Assembly: GCA_910578975.1 (NCBI GenBank)
Contig: CAJTRZ010000001.1
Coordinates: 248,001-312,000, forward strand
DNA from: an uncultured Eubacterium sp.
GTDB lineage: Bacteria > Bacillota > Clostridia > Lachnospirales > Lachnospiraceae
DNA length: 64,000 nt
Direction of reading: 5' to 3'
Every line of letters begins with the position of its first letter. The stretch's first letter is position 1. Position numbers and translations under genes: made by a program. The notes under the pieces are model-generated. The model saw only the letters and a list, made by a program, of their open reading frames with translations. It ran no database searches and was not told the DNA's origin. Positions 1-10,333 of the stretch are shown here, in pieces.

Positions 1-706
1 AAATACTACCGTTAATCTTCTGTAATCCATTGATAAATAATACAATCGGAATACCTGTAAACCAAAGTATAATGGACAACTGATCAAAAATACCTGCAAG
101 TGCATGTGCCAGTCCCGAAGAATAACTTTCAATAATCTGCATAATAAAAATATTTGAGTAAGCTGTTGCCTGCTCGTTTGCCGCCGCCAGCTGTTCCGCA
201 GCAGAAGCAGTCTCTCCTGCAGACTGTACTGTCATTATCTGCTCCATAACCGGACCTGACATAATTACTACCGGTAAGAAATATAATGTTCTTAAAATAC
301 CCTTACCTGTTTTAATCTTTGATAATAAATAAGCAATGATAAATGATAAAACCACTACAATAAAAGTGTATGGAATAATCATCTGCAGGTAACTGAGTAC
401 TGCCGGTAAAAACTCATTATTGCCTACAAAAGCATTAATGTAATTTTTCACACCTGTAAACTCAAAATCATATCCAAGCGCTGTTGTCTTTACGTTTGTA
501 AAACTCAAATATACTGTAAAGAATAAAGGGAACAATGTAAATGCTACAAAACCAACAATCCAAGGTATCATGAACATATAACCTGCTCTGTCCTGTCTCT
601 GCTGATATGTTCTCATCTTTTTATTCTTTGTTTCTTTTACTTTAGAAACTTTTTCTTTTTGAGGAGTTGCCTTCACTTTCGCTGTTTTCTTCATTTCTTC
701 AGCCAT
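1..706 (-). CDS. Sugar ABC transporter permease, MalF type (C-terminus off window)
   Basis: Translating the minus strand from the ATG at 706 gives an open frame of about 235 residues running off the left edge. A basic, Lys-rich cytoplasmic N-terminus (about 1-40) is followed by a first membrane segment beginning at GYMFMIPWIVGFVAFTLFPL. Further hydrophobic helices lie near residues 105-130 and 145-160, a layout typical of MalF-like CUT1 permeases. A long Ala/Gln/Glu-rich periplasm-side loop (about 165-190) precedes the next helix. The EAA loop that contacts the ATPase would be off window. The start overlaps the stop of the preceding gene (TAATG) and has a GGAGGTG ribosome site, so translation is probably coupled. 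It is the third permease of this operon; a fourth may follow outside. Substrate unknown. Confidence 0.85.
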   Translation of the reverse strand, partial: MAEEMKKTAKVKATPQKEKVSKVKETKNKKMRTYQQRQDRAGYMFMIPWIVGFVAFTLFPLFFTVYLSFTNVKTTALGYDFEFTGVKNYINAFVGNNEFLPAVLSYLQMIIPYTFIVVVLSFIIAYLLSKIKTGKGILRTLYFLPVVIMSGPVMEQIMTVQSAGETASAAEQLAAANEQATAYSNIFIMQIIESYSSGLAHALAGIFDQLSIILWFTGIPIVLFINGLQKINGSI

Positions 707-3243
707 TACTGAACACCTCCTTCCACAACTGCGGCACTTAATTTTGCCACTTTGTTGCCATTTACAGTTACTTCATCTTCTGTATAGTTGATAATAACCG
801 TCTTTATATTTCCATCTTTCTCATATGTATTGGCAATTACACCATCTTGCAGAACTTTTCTTCCAGTCCAACTGTAACCAATTACCTGTGATAATGGTTT
901 ATTTACTGTTGCATAAATATTCTTTACCAGTTCTTCGTACTGTTCAAACTCTGTTGAATAATAATCTGAAGATTTTGTTGCTGATAATAAATAAGATGGT
1001 TTCTTTGTTAATACAAATGAAGGATTAATATTATAATCAATCATTCTTAACTGGTCTGTTGTACTATAGAACGAGAAGTTTGCATATGGTGCATATACTT
1101 CCATTGTTCCATGAAGTACCATCTGTAAAAACGGAACTGTATCTGTTTCATATACATACTGTGAAGTTCCTACTGTTGACTGTAAATAACGGTCTGTATA
1201 TTTCCACAAATATTTATTTGGTGATACCAGATTTGCTTTTGTACCATTCTTCTTTATCTTTTCGATTGCATCCTGATAATATCCAATAGCATCTGTTACG
1301 GTATTCTCAACACCATCACTGTCATAAGAACTTACCAATATATCAGACGCACCGTCGATCGTAAATGATTTACTGTAATCACCCAAATCTTCATATAAAT
1401 CTGTAATCCATGAAGCTGTCTTCTTTGGTAATGCATACCCAAACTCTGCAACAGGTACATTCTTTGGAAGAACCGTTGACTGGTCTACTTCCAGATACTT
1501 TGTATTTAAATGCTTTGCTGCATTATTGTAATAACTTATCATGTCTTCATTAATTGTTGTAAATTCTCTTGAGAATGAGATATCAATGCCTTTTTCAGCG
1601 TATTTTGACATTAAATCTTCAAACTCTGATTTAGAACCTACATTTCCCGATATGCTTGTACTATTTGGTTTTGCCATGGTTTCACCACCACTCTGCCATC
1701 CAATCAGACCGGAATTAATATTCTGAATACCATCTTTTGAAAGCTTTTCTAAAATCTCATCCACATCTTTTGCAGATGTGACTGCAACTTCCTGTGTAGA
1801 AAATACACCTTTCTTGGAATCTGACATCAGGAAATCTATTCTGATAGGAATGTCTTTTCCTTCCTGTTTTATTTCCGTCAAAACCTTCTCGTCAATCAGA
1901 TGCTGTCTATATGCCTTTGCCATACCGACATAATCTGCTGATGGTGTTCCATCACTTCCATCGCCACTTAAGAACTGATATGTTAAATCAATATCAAACT
2001 TATTCGGTTCATCCTGTACTTTTCTGTAAGACTCCCCTGCCTGGTTAATAACCTGATAAAACTCTGAATTATATGTAAATCCGGCATAAGCATATGTATA
2101 TCTGATTTCACCTTCATCTGTTGATGCTGGCACTGCATTCAGTGTCATATACTCATCACCTTTATCTGCATATGCTACAAAAGCTGCCTGAGTTCCATCA
2201 CCATGAGAAATACCAAATACTGGCATTGTCGGATCTTTTACCGGAACAACATCATCTGCCACGGACTTATATGTCAACTGTTTTGATGGGTCATCATTAT
2301 ATACCGCACCTTCATATGCTGTAAATTTTGCCTTATTTTCCTGGAACCGGATTAATGAGCCACTTCCATCCGGAATTAACGCATAACCTGGTGTAATCTT
2401 ATTTGCTTTTACATTTACCCAGTCTTCTTCTTTATTGTCAAAGTACTTTAACGCACCACCACTGGCTCCAAGGAATGGTGTAATAACCATTTTACTAATC
2501 TGACCCATAGCATCACCTGTAATTTCTTTATATGGCACGCTATAGTTAATCTTTCCATCTTCACCAAAGGTAATGTATACATTAACTCCTAAGTCTTTGT
2601 CATCTAAAGCAAATTTACATTCTAACTTATAAATGTGCTTTGCTTCATCTTCTACCTGTAGTCCTGACGTTCCTTCTTTGTCATCTTCTGCAGCAGATGA
2701 AACTCTGGTAGTTTTCATACTCTTACCACTTCCGGTAAAGTATTCCACTGTCAATAACGAGTTCGAATACGCTGCGTACTGATCATTCTGGAAAGAAGAA
2801 TCAATCGGTGAGTTTGCAATTTCCTTCACCTGTCTAATTTTCTGTGCATCCGTTCCTTCAAGGTCTAACTCATCAGCATAGTCAATGATATCTTCATTGC
2901 TTCCGCTTTCTTTTGCATCCTTGACAATATCAAATGCTTCCTCTATCTGTGATGGAAGCGGTGTATCAATACCTGTCTTCCATACATATCCTGTCTTTGT
3001 ATTTTCTACTGCAATTATATCCCTGTCATCGCGGAAATAATATTTGTAATCTCCAACCTGACATAAAAACTGATATGCAGAAGTAACTTTCATATCTGAT
3101 GTTACTTTATCAGGAGCCGGTCTTGTATCCCTGTTTGTATTCAAGAATGCCGCACCAACTGCCACACCTAATGAAAGGACACATAAGATACTAACAACAA
3201 GGACTGTAACTTTTAATTTACTTTTTCTACGAGCCTGTAACAT
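706..3243 (-). CDS. Membrane-anchored DUF5696-like protein of sugar-uptake operon
   Basis: 845 residues. A basic N-terminus and one hydrophobic segment (about 10-33) suggest a signal anchor with the rest outside the cell. Residues about 55-400 look like beta-sandwich sequence, with a GYALIPDGSGSLI motif near 287-299. Residues about 440-760 alternate predicted strands and helices in a way that suggests a TIM barrel, as in glycoside hydrolases (for example PIRIDFLM, then DVDEILEKLSKDGI). I recognise the family as DUF5696-like from memory; no catalytic residues can be assigned. It overlaps the upstream NHL/Yip1 gene by 17 bases and the downstream permease by one base, so it is part of the importer operon. 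A role in binding or trimming a glycan at the cell surface is inference. Confidence 0.7.
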   Translation of the reverse strand: MLQARRKSKLKVTVLVVSILCVLSLGVAVGAAFLNTNRDTRPAPDKVTSDMKVTSAYQFLCQVGDYKYYFRDDRDIIAVENTKTGYVWKTGIDTPLPSQIEEAFDIVKDAKESGSNEDIIDYADELDLEGTDAQKIRQVKEIANSPIDSSFQNDQYAAYSNSLLTVEYFTGSGKSMKTTRVSSAAEDDKEGTSGLQVEDEAKHIYKLECKFALDDKDLGVNVYITFGEDGKINYSVPYKEITGDAMGQISKMVITPFLGASGGALKYFDNKEEDWVNVKANKITPGYALIPDGSGSLIRFQENKAKFTAYEGAVYNDDPSKQLTYKSVADDVVPVKDPTMPVFGISHGDGTQAAFVAYADKGDEYMTLNAVPASTDEGEIRYTYAYAGFTYNSEFYQVINQAGESYRKVQDEPNKFDIDLTYQFLSGDGSDGTPSADYVGMAKAYRQHLIDEKVLTEIKQEGKDIPIRIDFLMSDSKKGVFSTQEVAVTSAKDVDEILEKLSKDGIQNINSGLIGWQSGGETMAKPNSTSISGNVGSKSEFEDLMSKYAEKGIDISFSREFTTINEDMISYYNNAAKHLNTKYLEVDQSTVLPKNVPVAEFGYALPKKTASWITDLYEDLGDYSKSFTIDGASDILVSSYDSDGVENTVTDAIGYYQDAIEKIKKNGTKANLVSPNKYLWKYTDRYLQSTVGTSQYVYETDTVPFLQMVLHGTMEVYAPYANFSFYSTTDQLRMIDYNINPSFVLTKKPSYLLSATKSSDYYSTEFEQYEELVKNIYATVNKPLSQVIGYSWTGRKVLQDGVIANTYEKDGNIKTVIINYTEDEVTVNGNKVAKLSAAVVEGGVQ

Positions 3244-5293
3244 TTCTTATTATCTCCTTTCCTACTGTTAATAAGAAGTCATATAACTTCTCCCACATGA
3301 TTATTACTACGAGAACTACAATTGCTGCAATTAACATAAACACTACTGTGATGATTAAACTGAGAACTGTTTTCTTAAAGTCATAATCATGTACTGTTGC
3401 AAGTCCCTCAAAAATAACTGCAAGAGACCAGCCGACACCAATTAACATAACAACTGTTAAAATAAATGATTCATTATATGTTAAAACATACGACATTCCA
3501 ATTGTAATCAACATACTGAACATTGCAGGCATCACTCCGTATGCCGGAATCATAAATACCTGTTTTAATGTTCCATCACCATCTGTAATAGATGTTACAA
3601 GATAATTACAGATAATAAACAGTATTAATATTGCAAAAAATCCTACAACAACTGCTCCCATATCCATATCTTCTACATCTGTATACTGATAAATAAAACC
3701 TTTACCTGTCTGATACCACATATAAACACCAAAGAATACAATGTATATAATTAATGCTGCAAGTGGCGAACCATTCTTTCCTACACGGATATCATAGTAT
3801 CTGTCAATTGGATGTTTTGCACACTTAAATGCATATCCAATCTCTCCTATGACAGGCATATTTTTAAGTTTCTGTCCCAATGCCTTGCGTTTCTTTCTGA
3901 TTACTTTCTTTTTGTCAATCAGTCCAATTACAATCTTTAATGCAACAAGAATGATAATAATAATTAAAGCTGTACTTAAATTCTTCTGTAAAGATTTATT
4001 TCGTACTTCCCAGAATGCATCTGAATAACCTTCTCTATTACCGGCAATTTCAAAATGTTCCATTGCCTTATCATATTCTTCATAGTTGAAGTATGCCTTT
4101 GCCACACCATTGTGGGCAAGCACAGACATCTGATTCAGTCTTAATACATAACTCCAGTCCTTTAACGCCTCTTCATAATCACCATTTTCATACTCCTTTA
4201 AAGCAGTATATATGGTTGTCGCATATTCTGTCGGTGTAAACGACTGTAAGAAACCTTTTTCTCCATCTGCTGTCCAGATGTTTCCTTCTTTATCAATAGC
4301 AATCGTTGTAAGGGATGAAAACAGTCCGGAAACATCTTTATCTTCAGCTTGTTCTCCAAAGTTAAAGATTACTTCCCCTGCCTTTGTATAAATCCAGATA
4401 AATCCCTTTGTATCACAAGTATAAATAACACCATTTTTATCTACTGTAACATCTGTTAATGCATCTGATGTTGTAATTGGATTGTTAAACATATTTGTAC
4501 CATCTGTACTATGTTTCTTTAACAAATCATCACCAGTACCCATACATGTTGAATAGGCTGTACCTTCTGCATCTACATAAACATTAGAGAATGTTGATGG
4601 CAATGTATTTAATAATTCTGAATTTTTTTCCTGTTCCTTTGTATAAATTAATTTCAGGAACATCTGCTGTGGTGTAAGACGTGATTTATTAGAAGTAAAG
4701 TATCCTAAAAACTCACCTGTATTCGCCAACTGAATTACACCGGCATATACACCTTCTGAAACAATGTATAAGTTGTTTCCACTATCTACAGCCACCTTAC
4801 TAGGCTCATAGTTTGTATCAGCAAAAATTGGTGCTGTCGGCTTATTATACTGTCTCACATACTTATAATTTTTGTCAAAACGGAAAACTGTTTTTGCACC
4901 TGTATCGGCAATATACAACTCACCATCTTTAGTTTTGTAAATTCCTTTTGGATTTTTAAATCCACTAAATTTACTATCATTTACGCTGTCTTTATTTAAA
5001 ATCTTAACAACTTTTTCTGTATCTAAATTGTAAACTACAATTCTCGCATTGCCTGTATCAGCAATGTACACAAAGTTATTTTCATCAATAACCATGTCTT
5101 CAGGATTTTGTAATCCTAAATCTGTAATTGTTCTGTCCGGTAGATAAGCATCCTGTGTTCTTACCAAGTCCCCTTCATCATCTAATGTGTACGAATAACT
5201 TGTTGCCTGAGAGGCTGAAACAGGAAGCACTGACATTACTACAAATGTAAGTGCCAGGAACAGAACTAATGATTTGTTTAATATCTTCTTCAT
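3227..5293 (-). CDS. NHL beta-propeller / TPR / Yip1 membrane protein
   Basis: 688 residues. A signal peptide (about 1-28, ending VSA) leads into repeated NHL-type blades (about 50-350) with phrases such as NPEDMVIDENNFVYIADTGN and TAIDKEGNIWTADGEKG. A TPR-like pair follows (about 366-425, GDYEEALKDWSYVLRLNQ then EEYDKAMEHFEIAG). A membrane helix lies near 440-460. A basic cytoplasmic loop then leads to a Yip1-like multi-helix membrane domain (about 490-680). An extracellular propeller is thus tied to a membrane bundle, an arrangement that suits a docking or assembly partner for the permeases on either side. The start has a good ribosome site 11 bases after the preceding permease. Domain names rest on pattern recognition; function unknown. 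Confidence 0.75.
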   Translation of the reverse strand: MKKILNKSLVLFLALTFVVMSVLPVSASQATSYSYTLDDEGDLVRTQDAYLPDRTITDLGLQNPEDMVIDENNFVYIADTGNARIVVYNLDTEKVVKILNKDSVNDSKFSGFKNPKGIYKTKDGELYIADTGAKTVFRFDKNYKYVRQYNKPTAPIFADTNYEPSKVAVDSGNNLYIVSEGVYAGVIQLANTGEFLGYFTSNKSRLTPQQMFLKLIYTKEQEKNSELLNTLPSTFSNVYVDAEGTAYSTCMGTGDDLLKKHSTDGTNMFNNPITTSDALTDVTVDKNGVIYTCDTKGFIWIYTKAGEVIFNFGEQAEDKDVSGLFSSLTTIAIDKEGNIWTADGEKGFLQSFTPTEYATTIYTALKEYENGDYEEALKDWSYVLRLNQMSVLAHNGVAKAYFNYEEYDKAMEHFEIAGNREGYSDAFWEVRNKSLQKNLSTALIIIIILVALKIVIGLIDKKKVIRKKRKALGQKLKNMPVIGEIGYAFKCAKHPIDRYYDIRVGKNGSPLAALIIYIVFFGVYMWYQTGKGFIYQYTDVEDMDMGAVVVGFFAILILFIICNYLVTSITDGDGTLKQVFMIPAYGVMPAMFSMLITIGMSYVLTYNESFILTVVMLIGVGWSLAVIFEGLATVHDYDFKKTVLSLIITVVFMLIAAIVVLVVIIMWEKLYDFLLTVGKEIIRNVTGS

Positions 5294-5304
5294 CTTCTGC
5301 CTCC

Positions 5305-6174
5305 TTACTTAATACCTGAGCTTGCCATTGTGTTCATAACCTTAGACTGCATACAAATGAATATTACCAGGTTTGGAATAAACATTATCAGGTTGGCCGC
5401 CGCAACCATACCGGCTGCTGCTACCGCATTATTAACACCAATGGAGTTTACATAATATGTTAACGTTCTTAATGCTTCGTTTGTTATATAGTTATTTGAT
5501 GTTTCAACGTTGCCCCATACCTGCTGGAATGTCAGCACTACCGAAGTTGCAAGAGCCGGCTTTGTAAGAGGAATGATAACTTTTCTCAAAATCGTTATGT
5601 CTCCTGCCCCGTCTACTACTGCTGCCTCTATCAGGGCATCCGGTATACCGTCCACAAACTGTTTAACCAGGAATAAACCTACCGGCATGGCAATCAATGG
5701 AAGAATATGGGCAAACCATGTATTGTATGCACCAATATTTACTATAATTAAGTACCTTGGAATCGCAACCGCAGTAGCTACAAACATAAGAGCCATCTGA
5801 TTTACTTCCCATAAAGCACCTTTTATCTTGAATTTTTTCTTTGAGAAAACATAGGCTGCCATAATTGTAATAATTAAGTTCAACACTACTGTCAACACTG
5901 TTACAATCAATGAATTCAAGAAATATCTCGACATCGGAATACCTGTGGAACCTGCCAGATTTAAGAGATTCTTAAAGTTATCCATTGTCGGATTCTGTAC
6001 AAAAATTGTTGGTGGGAATCTAAATAATTCTCCCAACGGCTTAAACGCTTGATTTATCAAATAGATTACAGGAATAATCATGAATATTGATAAAGGAAAC
6101 GCGATAGCATGGAATTTTAATTGTCCTTTTGAAAATCTTGAAGGATTAATTCTATTACCTTGAAAATTTGCCAT
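5305..6174 (-). CDS. Carbohydrate ABC transporter permease, MalG type
   Basis: 289 residues, the usual length for a MalG-like CUT1 inner-membrane subunit. A cytoplasmic N-terminus is followed by six hydrophobic segments. The EAA loop that docks the ATPase is visible as EAAVVDGAGDITILRKVIIP (about residues 184-203). The C-terminus ends in MASSGIK, the short cytoplasmic tail usual in the family. It would pair with the MalF-like subunit encoded just upstream (16-base gap). The ribosome site AAAGGAGG lies just before the ATG. No substrate can be deduced from sequence alone. Confidence 0.9.
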   Translation of the reverse strand: MANFQGNRINPSRFSKGQLKFHAIAFPLSIFMIIPVIYLINQAFKPLGELFRFPPTIFVQNPTMDNFKNLLNLAGSTGIPMSRYFLNSLIVTVLTVVLNLIITIMAAYVFSKKKFKIKGALWEVNQMALMFVATAVAIPRYLIIVNIGAYNTWFAHILPLIAMPVGLFLVKQFVDGIPDALIEAAVVDGAGDITILRKVIIPLTKPALATSVVLTFQQVWGNVETSNNYITNEALRTLTYYVNSIGVNNAVAAAGMVAAANLIMFIPNLVIFICMQSKVMNTMASSGIK

Positions 6175-6190
6175 TTACTTTTCCTCCTTT

Positions 6191-7132
6191 CTAATACTCA
6201 TCTTTTTCTGTAAATAATTTGTTTGCTACCTGACTACATACCCATACCAGACATAAGAGTGCTACGGAAACTGCTGCCGCATAACCCATCTCGTATCGTA
6301 CAAATGCGAAATCATCAATATGGTTTGCAATCAACTGACCGGAATATTCCGGAGTTGGGTTAGCTCCTGCTAACGCCACACCAATCCATCCCATGTTAAA
6401 TGCGTTTACAATCGACATAACCGCACCGAATAACATCTGTGGTTTCATAGACGGTACCGTAATATAGATAATTTCCTGTGCTCTATTCTTAATACCATCT
6501 ACATATGCAGCTTCATATAATTCCTGGTCGATATTCATAATACCGGAAAGCATGGACAAGAATCCAATACCCATAGATGACCATAGTGATACAAATATCA
6601 TAATAATCATAAAATAATCCGAAGAAATCAACCACTGTATCGGCTGATTAATAATTCCGAGTTTTTGCAAATATGCATTTGCAAGACCACTCTGATCACC
6701 GGAAAAGATTGTTTTCCAGATAACCTGAATCATAATCTGACCTACCATAGAAGGTGTGTACATCGCAAGAGCATACAAGGTTCTGGCTCTTGGAGTAACC
6801 TGCGCCAGAATCCATGCCATGATAAATGATAATACATATCCACCGACACCTACTACTAAAGCATAAAGTACGGTATTCGGAAGAACATATTTCATAAATA
6901 CTTCGTCACCTGTTATTAATGTTATATAATTGCTCATTCCTGCAAAAGATGGAGTATTAATAACATCAAAATATGTAAAAGACAATCCTACTGCAATAAT
7001 AATCGGCAATAAGATAAATGCAAAGAATAACAAACCATAAGGAAGTAAAAGTAAAAATGAATGGAATCCTTCAGTCTGAGTAAATTTCTTTGAACTTTTC
7101 GCTTTTTTTACAGCTACAGCTTCACTACTCAT
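6191..7132 (-). CDS. Carbohydrate ABC transporter permease, MalF type
   Basis: 313 residues with six predicted membrane helices. The EAA motif reads EAAYVDGIKNRAQEIIYITV (about 208-227), marking a CUT1 sugar-importer permease. It lacks the long extra periplasmic domain of enterobacterial MalF, as is normal for Firmicutes. Its ATG overlaps the end of the giant binding-protein gene by 8 bases (ATGAGTAG), and its ribosome site GAGGAGG sits inside that gene's coding sequence. This implies coupled expression of the binding protein and the channel. It should form a heterodimer with the MalG-type subunit downstream. Confidence 0.9.
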   Translation of the reverse strand: MSSEAVAVKKAKSSKKFTQTEGFHSFLLLLPYGLLFFAFILLPIIIAVGLSFTYFDVINTPSFAGMSNYITLITGDEVFMKYVLPNTVLYALVVGVGGYVLSFIMAWILAQVTPRARTLYALAMYTPSMVGQIMIQVIWKTIFSGDQSGLANAYLQKLGIINQPIQWLISSDYFMIIMIFVSLWSSMGIGFLSMLSGIMNIDQELYEAAYVDGIKNRAQEIIYITVPSMKPQMLFGAVMSIVNAFNMGWIGVALAGANPTPEYSGQLIANHIDDFAFVRYEMGYAAAVSVALLCLVWVCSQVANKLFTEKDEY

Positions 7133-10100
7133 TTGCCTTTACCTCCTCTTCCGGATTTGCTTTTGCATTCTCCTGATTTTGTTTAATCCAGTCATAACCC
7201 TGTAACTTGAATTTTTTAACCATTTTACCATTTGCATCATAGTATCCAAGTTCCTGCATTTTACGCACAATCTCTTTATTTACATCGTTCTTGGCTTCAT
7301 CTGTTGCTACCTGAGCCGATGTGCCATCAAATACCATAGTTGTCCATATGTTTGAGATGGTTCTTTCAAGCAGGTACTGACCTGGTGTTCTTGTTACGTC
7401 TGTAACCCAATTTACCTGTTCTGTAATAATCTTCTTGTCAGCCTCGTCCATCGGATTATTTTCCAATGCCGCTCTGTTCGCTGATAACCAGAAGAATGTT
7501 TTTCCATAAGAAGAACGAAGTGTATATGTATATTCTGTCTGAACATCTTTACTCGTCCACCATTTTAAGAACTCCCAAGATGCATCCTTCTTCTTTGTTC
7601 CCTTAAAGATAACACCACCTGTACCATTTGCAACGAACGTTCTGTTAATCTGTCCATCTTCCTGTTCTGTTCCCAAATATTTTGAGATAGCCCATTTACC
7701 ATTCAATTCCTGAGCGCCATTCTTAATCAATGTATAATCTTCCATACCTATAATTCCAATAGGATTTACAGAATATCTGAAAGAATTAAAGAAGTTCTGT
7801 ACTGATGTCTCCAAGGAATACTTTGTAAATAAATCTCCTAATAACTGTAAGCCTTTTACAGATTTCTTTGTGTCAATACCAGTTGTAACGAGTCCTTTAT
7901 CATCCTGAACATATAGTTCGCCACCATTTTGAAGCGCCAACGGAGCTGTCTGGTAGAACCATTTATATCCTGTCTGTCCATTAGCGATATTATGATAGAA
8001 GTTCATACCATATCTCTGTAATGTTGGAAGAATATCAATTAGCTCCTCCCATGTATCAGGAACTTCAAGTCCTAAACTTTCAAATATATCTGTTCTATAA
8101 ACTACCGTATTAAAATCTGTAGTTTCCGGCACAGCATATACTCCTTCATTATATACATAAGATACAAATGCACCTGTCGGGAATCTTCTTGCTGTTGTCC
8201 AGAAATCATCAAACTGGGATAAATCATATAAAGCACCACGGCTTGACAAATCAAACGGTACGTATGACATAAGTCCTAATGCAATATCCGGTGTTTCATC
8301 AGCTGCAATCGCCAACGTTAATTTACCTACATCAGGCATAGTAGATACTTTGACCTTAATATCTTTTCCTGTCTTTTCCTTATAATATGGAACAAACTCT
8401 GTGTCTGCCATCTTCTGTAATAAATCAACATGAGTAATCGCCCTGTTAACCCAGATAGTAATTGTATTTTCATCATCCTCCACTGTTGTAGCATACTTTT
8501 CAGATGTGAAAGTATTTACAAGAGTTCTAATAGATGTCCATAAAGAACCTCCCATAGATGAATTAGCTCTTCCAACCTGACCTTCATTACCAGTAATATA
8601 AATTCTATCTAGTGTAAAGTCATTAGATGTTACCTCTGTTGTAAAATTACTCAACGCAACTAAAATTGAGTTGTCTGCACCTGTTAATTCTGCAGTATGA
8701 AGAGCAATATCATCCGGATATTCCTTCATTGTCTCAATATACTCTTCTGCCTGATCCAAATATGTCAAAATTGCGCCACTATTTCCATTTGGTGAATAAT
8801 CCTGTAACAAAAATCTGATATGCTGGATAATTGTTTCATAAGACTCCAGATATTTCATAATATTTGGAATATACTTTGTCATCTTCCAGTTACGTTCTGT
8901 ATCAACATCGCTACCTGTTATCTTTGTAATCTCCAACTGAAAATCTGTTATATGTTTCTGCATAATTAAAGCATATGTGTATGCTTCCATTACCGGCTGA
9001 TTTTCCTGCTTGATAGAAATAGTATGCACCCCTTCAGTTAAGTAGAAGTTATAACTCTTCCCATCTTTGTCTGCTAATGTTACATTATCATATCCCGATG
9101 AAACCGGTTCAAATGCATAGTTATATAACTCTTTAAACGGAACCTGTCCATCCAGTTTAATAGTTTCAAATGCCTGAAACTCCTTTTTGCCATTACTGTA
9201 ATGGAATGTGATATTGTAATTACCTGTTTTCTTTACATTGAATGTATATGTAACTTCAATACCTGCTGCTGCCCATCCTAATGTATTTAATTTTTCATAA
9301 TCTATGTTGAATCTTGTAAGTGAATCTTTTGCTTCAGTGCCATAAATAGCATCTGTAGAATTTTTCTTTGAATAATATACAGCATCAATCTCTAATGCAT
9401 TCTCTGAGTCTTTTACAAGTTCTGCATCGCTGTGTTTTGCTGCATATTCTTTATACGAAATATTGTTGTCTGTTGCCGCTTCAACCTTCATGTTTCCAAG
9501 CGCCAAACCACCTGAAGAAACATTTTCAATTCGAATAATATTCTCACCCTTTTTCAAGTCAAATACTAAAGGAGTACTTGAGACATAAGTGTTGTTATAA
9601 ATGTATGTATTTATCCACTCCTGTACCCTATTCTGACTTGGGGCCATTTCATCTCCATAACTATCTACAGGAAACTTCTTTTTGTCATCACTGCCAACAA
9701 AATCAGCTTTTCCCGCATCTTCCCATATAATAGGTAATGCAATAGTTTTCATTTCTGTATATTGCTGCTTTCCATTTACAGATGTACTAATTGTATAATC
9801 TGACAATGAATTTCCAACAGAAATATAGTCGAGATTGAGATAATAAAGACCAGCTTTTGCAACATTTACTTTATATTCCGCAACATCTCTATAATCTAAT
9901 TCTTTCATCTGTCCATTGTAATCTTTTACTTTTTCCGGAACAGAATCATTAGTTTTATTCCTCTGATAATACTTTTTTGCATCAACGCCATTGTTTAATA
10001 CTGCATCATAATTGCCCTGACCTGCTTCAGTGTGCTGTTTTATGTAATCTGTATAATACACCTCTGCCTCTTCGCCTTTATCTAAATATGATGTATTTAA

Positions 10101-10238
10101 CAATTTATATGCTTCATCTAGTTTTTGGCTGTCTACATCCTTAATATATGTAGCCTCACCACCGGTGAGAGTCAGTGCACATACAGCCGCAACAATGACT
10201 ACCAATGCAATTACAATAGTAATTATTCTTCTCTTCAT
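7125..10238 (-). CDS. Giant membrane-anchored extracellular solute-binding protein
   Basis: About 1037 residues from the ATG at 10238, chosen because AAAGGA lies six bases upstream and the protein then begins MKRRIITIVIAL, a proper signal anchor; a longer frame reaching 10274 has no ribosome site. Only the last ~450 residues (from about 590) match a family 1 sugar-binding protein, with TPDIALGL, AVPETTDFNTVVYRTDIFES and DTWEEL blocks. The first ~590 residues look like two beta-sandwich modules (for example about 85-250 and 290-420) and a helical stretch, probably glycan-binding or structural. No lipobox cysteine is seen, so it is probably held by the uncleaved N-terminal helix. It precedes and overlaps the permease gene. 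Binding proteins of this family are usually 400-450 residues, so the extension is unusual. Confidence 0.8.
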   Translation of the reverse strand: MKRRIITIVIALVVIVAAVCALTLTGGEATYIKDVDSQKLDEAYKLLNTSYLDKGEEAEVYYTDYIKQHTEAGQGNYDAVLNNGVDAKKYYQRNKTNDSVPEKVKDYNGQMKELDYRDVAEYKVNVAKAGLYYLNLDYISVGNSLSDYTISTSVNGKQQYTEMKTIALPIIWEDAGKADFVGSDDKKKFPVDSYGDEMAPSQNRVQEWINTYIYNNTYVSSTPLVFDLKKGENIIRIENVSSGGLALGNMKVEAATDNNISYKEYAAKHSDAELVKDSENALEIDAVYYSKKNSTDAIYGTEAKDSLTRFNIDYEKLNTLGWAAAGIEVTYTFNVKKTGNYNITFHYSNGKKEFQAFETIKLDGQVPFKELYNYAFEPVSSGYDNVTLADKDGKSYNFYLTEGVHTISIKQENQPVMEAYTYALIMQKHITDFQLEITKITGSDVDTERNWKMTKYIPNIMKYLESYETIIQHIRFLLQDYSPNGNSGAILTYLDQAEEYIETMKEYPDDIALHTAELTGADNSILVALSNFTTEVTSNDFTLDRIYITGNEGQVGRANSSMGGSLWTSIRTLVNTFTSEKYATTVEDDENTITIWVNRAITHVDLLQKMADTEFVPYYKEKTGKDIKVKVSTMPDVGKLTLAIAADETPDIALGLMSYVPFDLSSRGALYDLSQFDDFWTTARRFPTGAFVSYVYNEGVYAVPETTDFNTVVYRTDIFESLGLEVPDTWEELIDILPTLQRYGMNFYHNIANGQTGYKWFYQTAPLALQNGGELYVQDDKGLVTTGIDTKKSVKGLQLLGDLFTKYSLETSVQNFFNSFRYSVNPIGIIGMEDYTLIKNGAQELNGKWAISKYLGTEQEDGQINRTFVANGTGGVIFKGTKKKDASWEFLKWWTSKDVQTEYTYTLRSSYGKTFFWLSANRAALENNPMDEADKKIITEQVNWVTDVTRTPGQYLLERTISNIWTTMVFDGTSAQVATDEAKNDVNKEIVRKMQELGYYDANGKMVKKFKLQGYDWIKQNQENAKANPEEEVKANE

Positions 10239-10333
10239 TGTTGTCCTTTCTATTTGCCACAAAAGCGGAACCACTCAATTGGCAGTTCCGCAATTGTTTA
10301 TTTGATTAGTAATAAATTCTATTTCAGAACTTT

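Noticed and set aside
10239..10274. Longer start for the giant binding protein
   Set aside because: The extra residues MVPLLWQIERTT lack a ribosome site and would spoil the signal anchor; the ATG at 10238 has AAAGGA.
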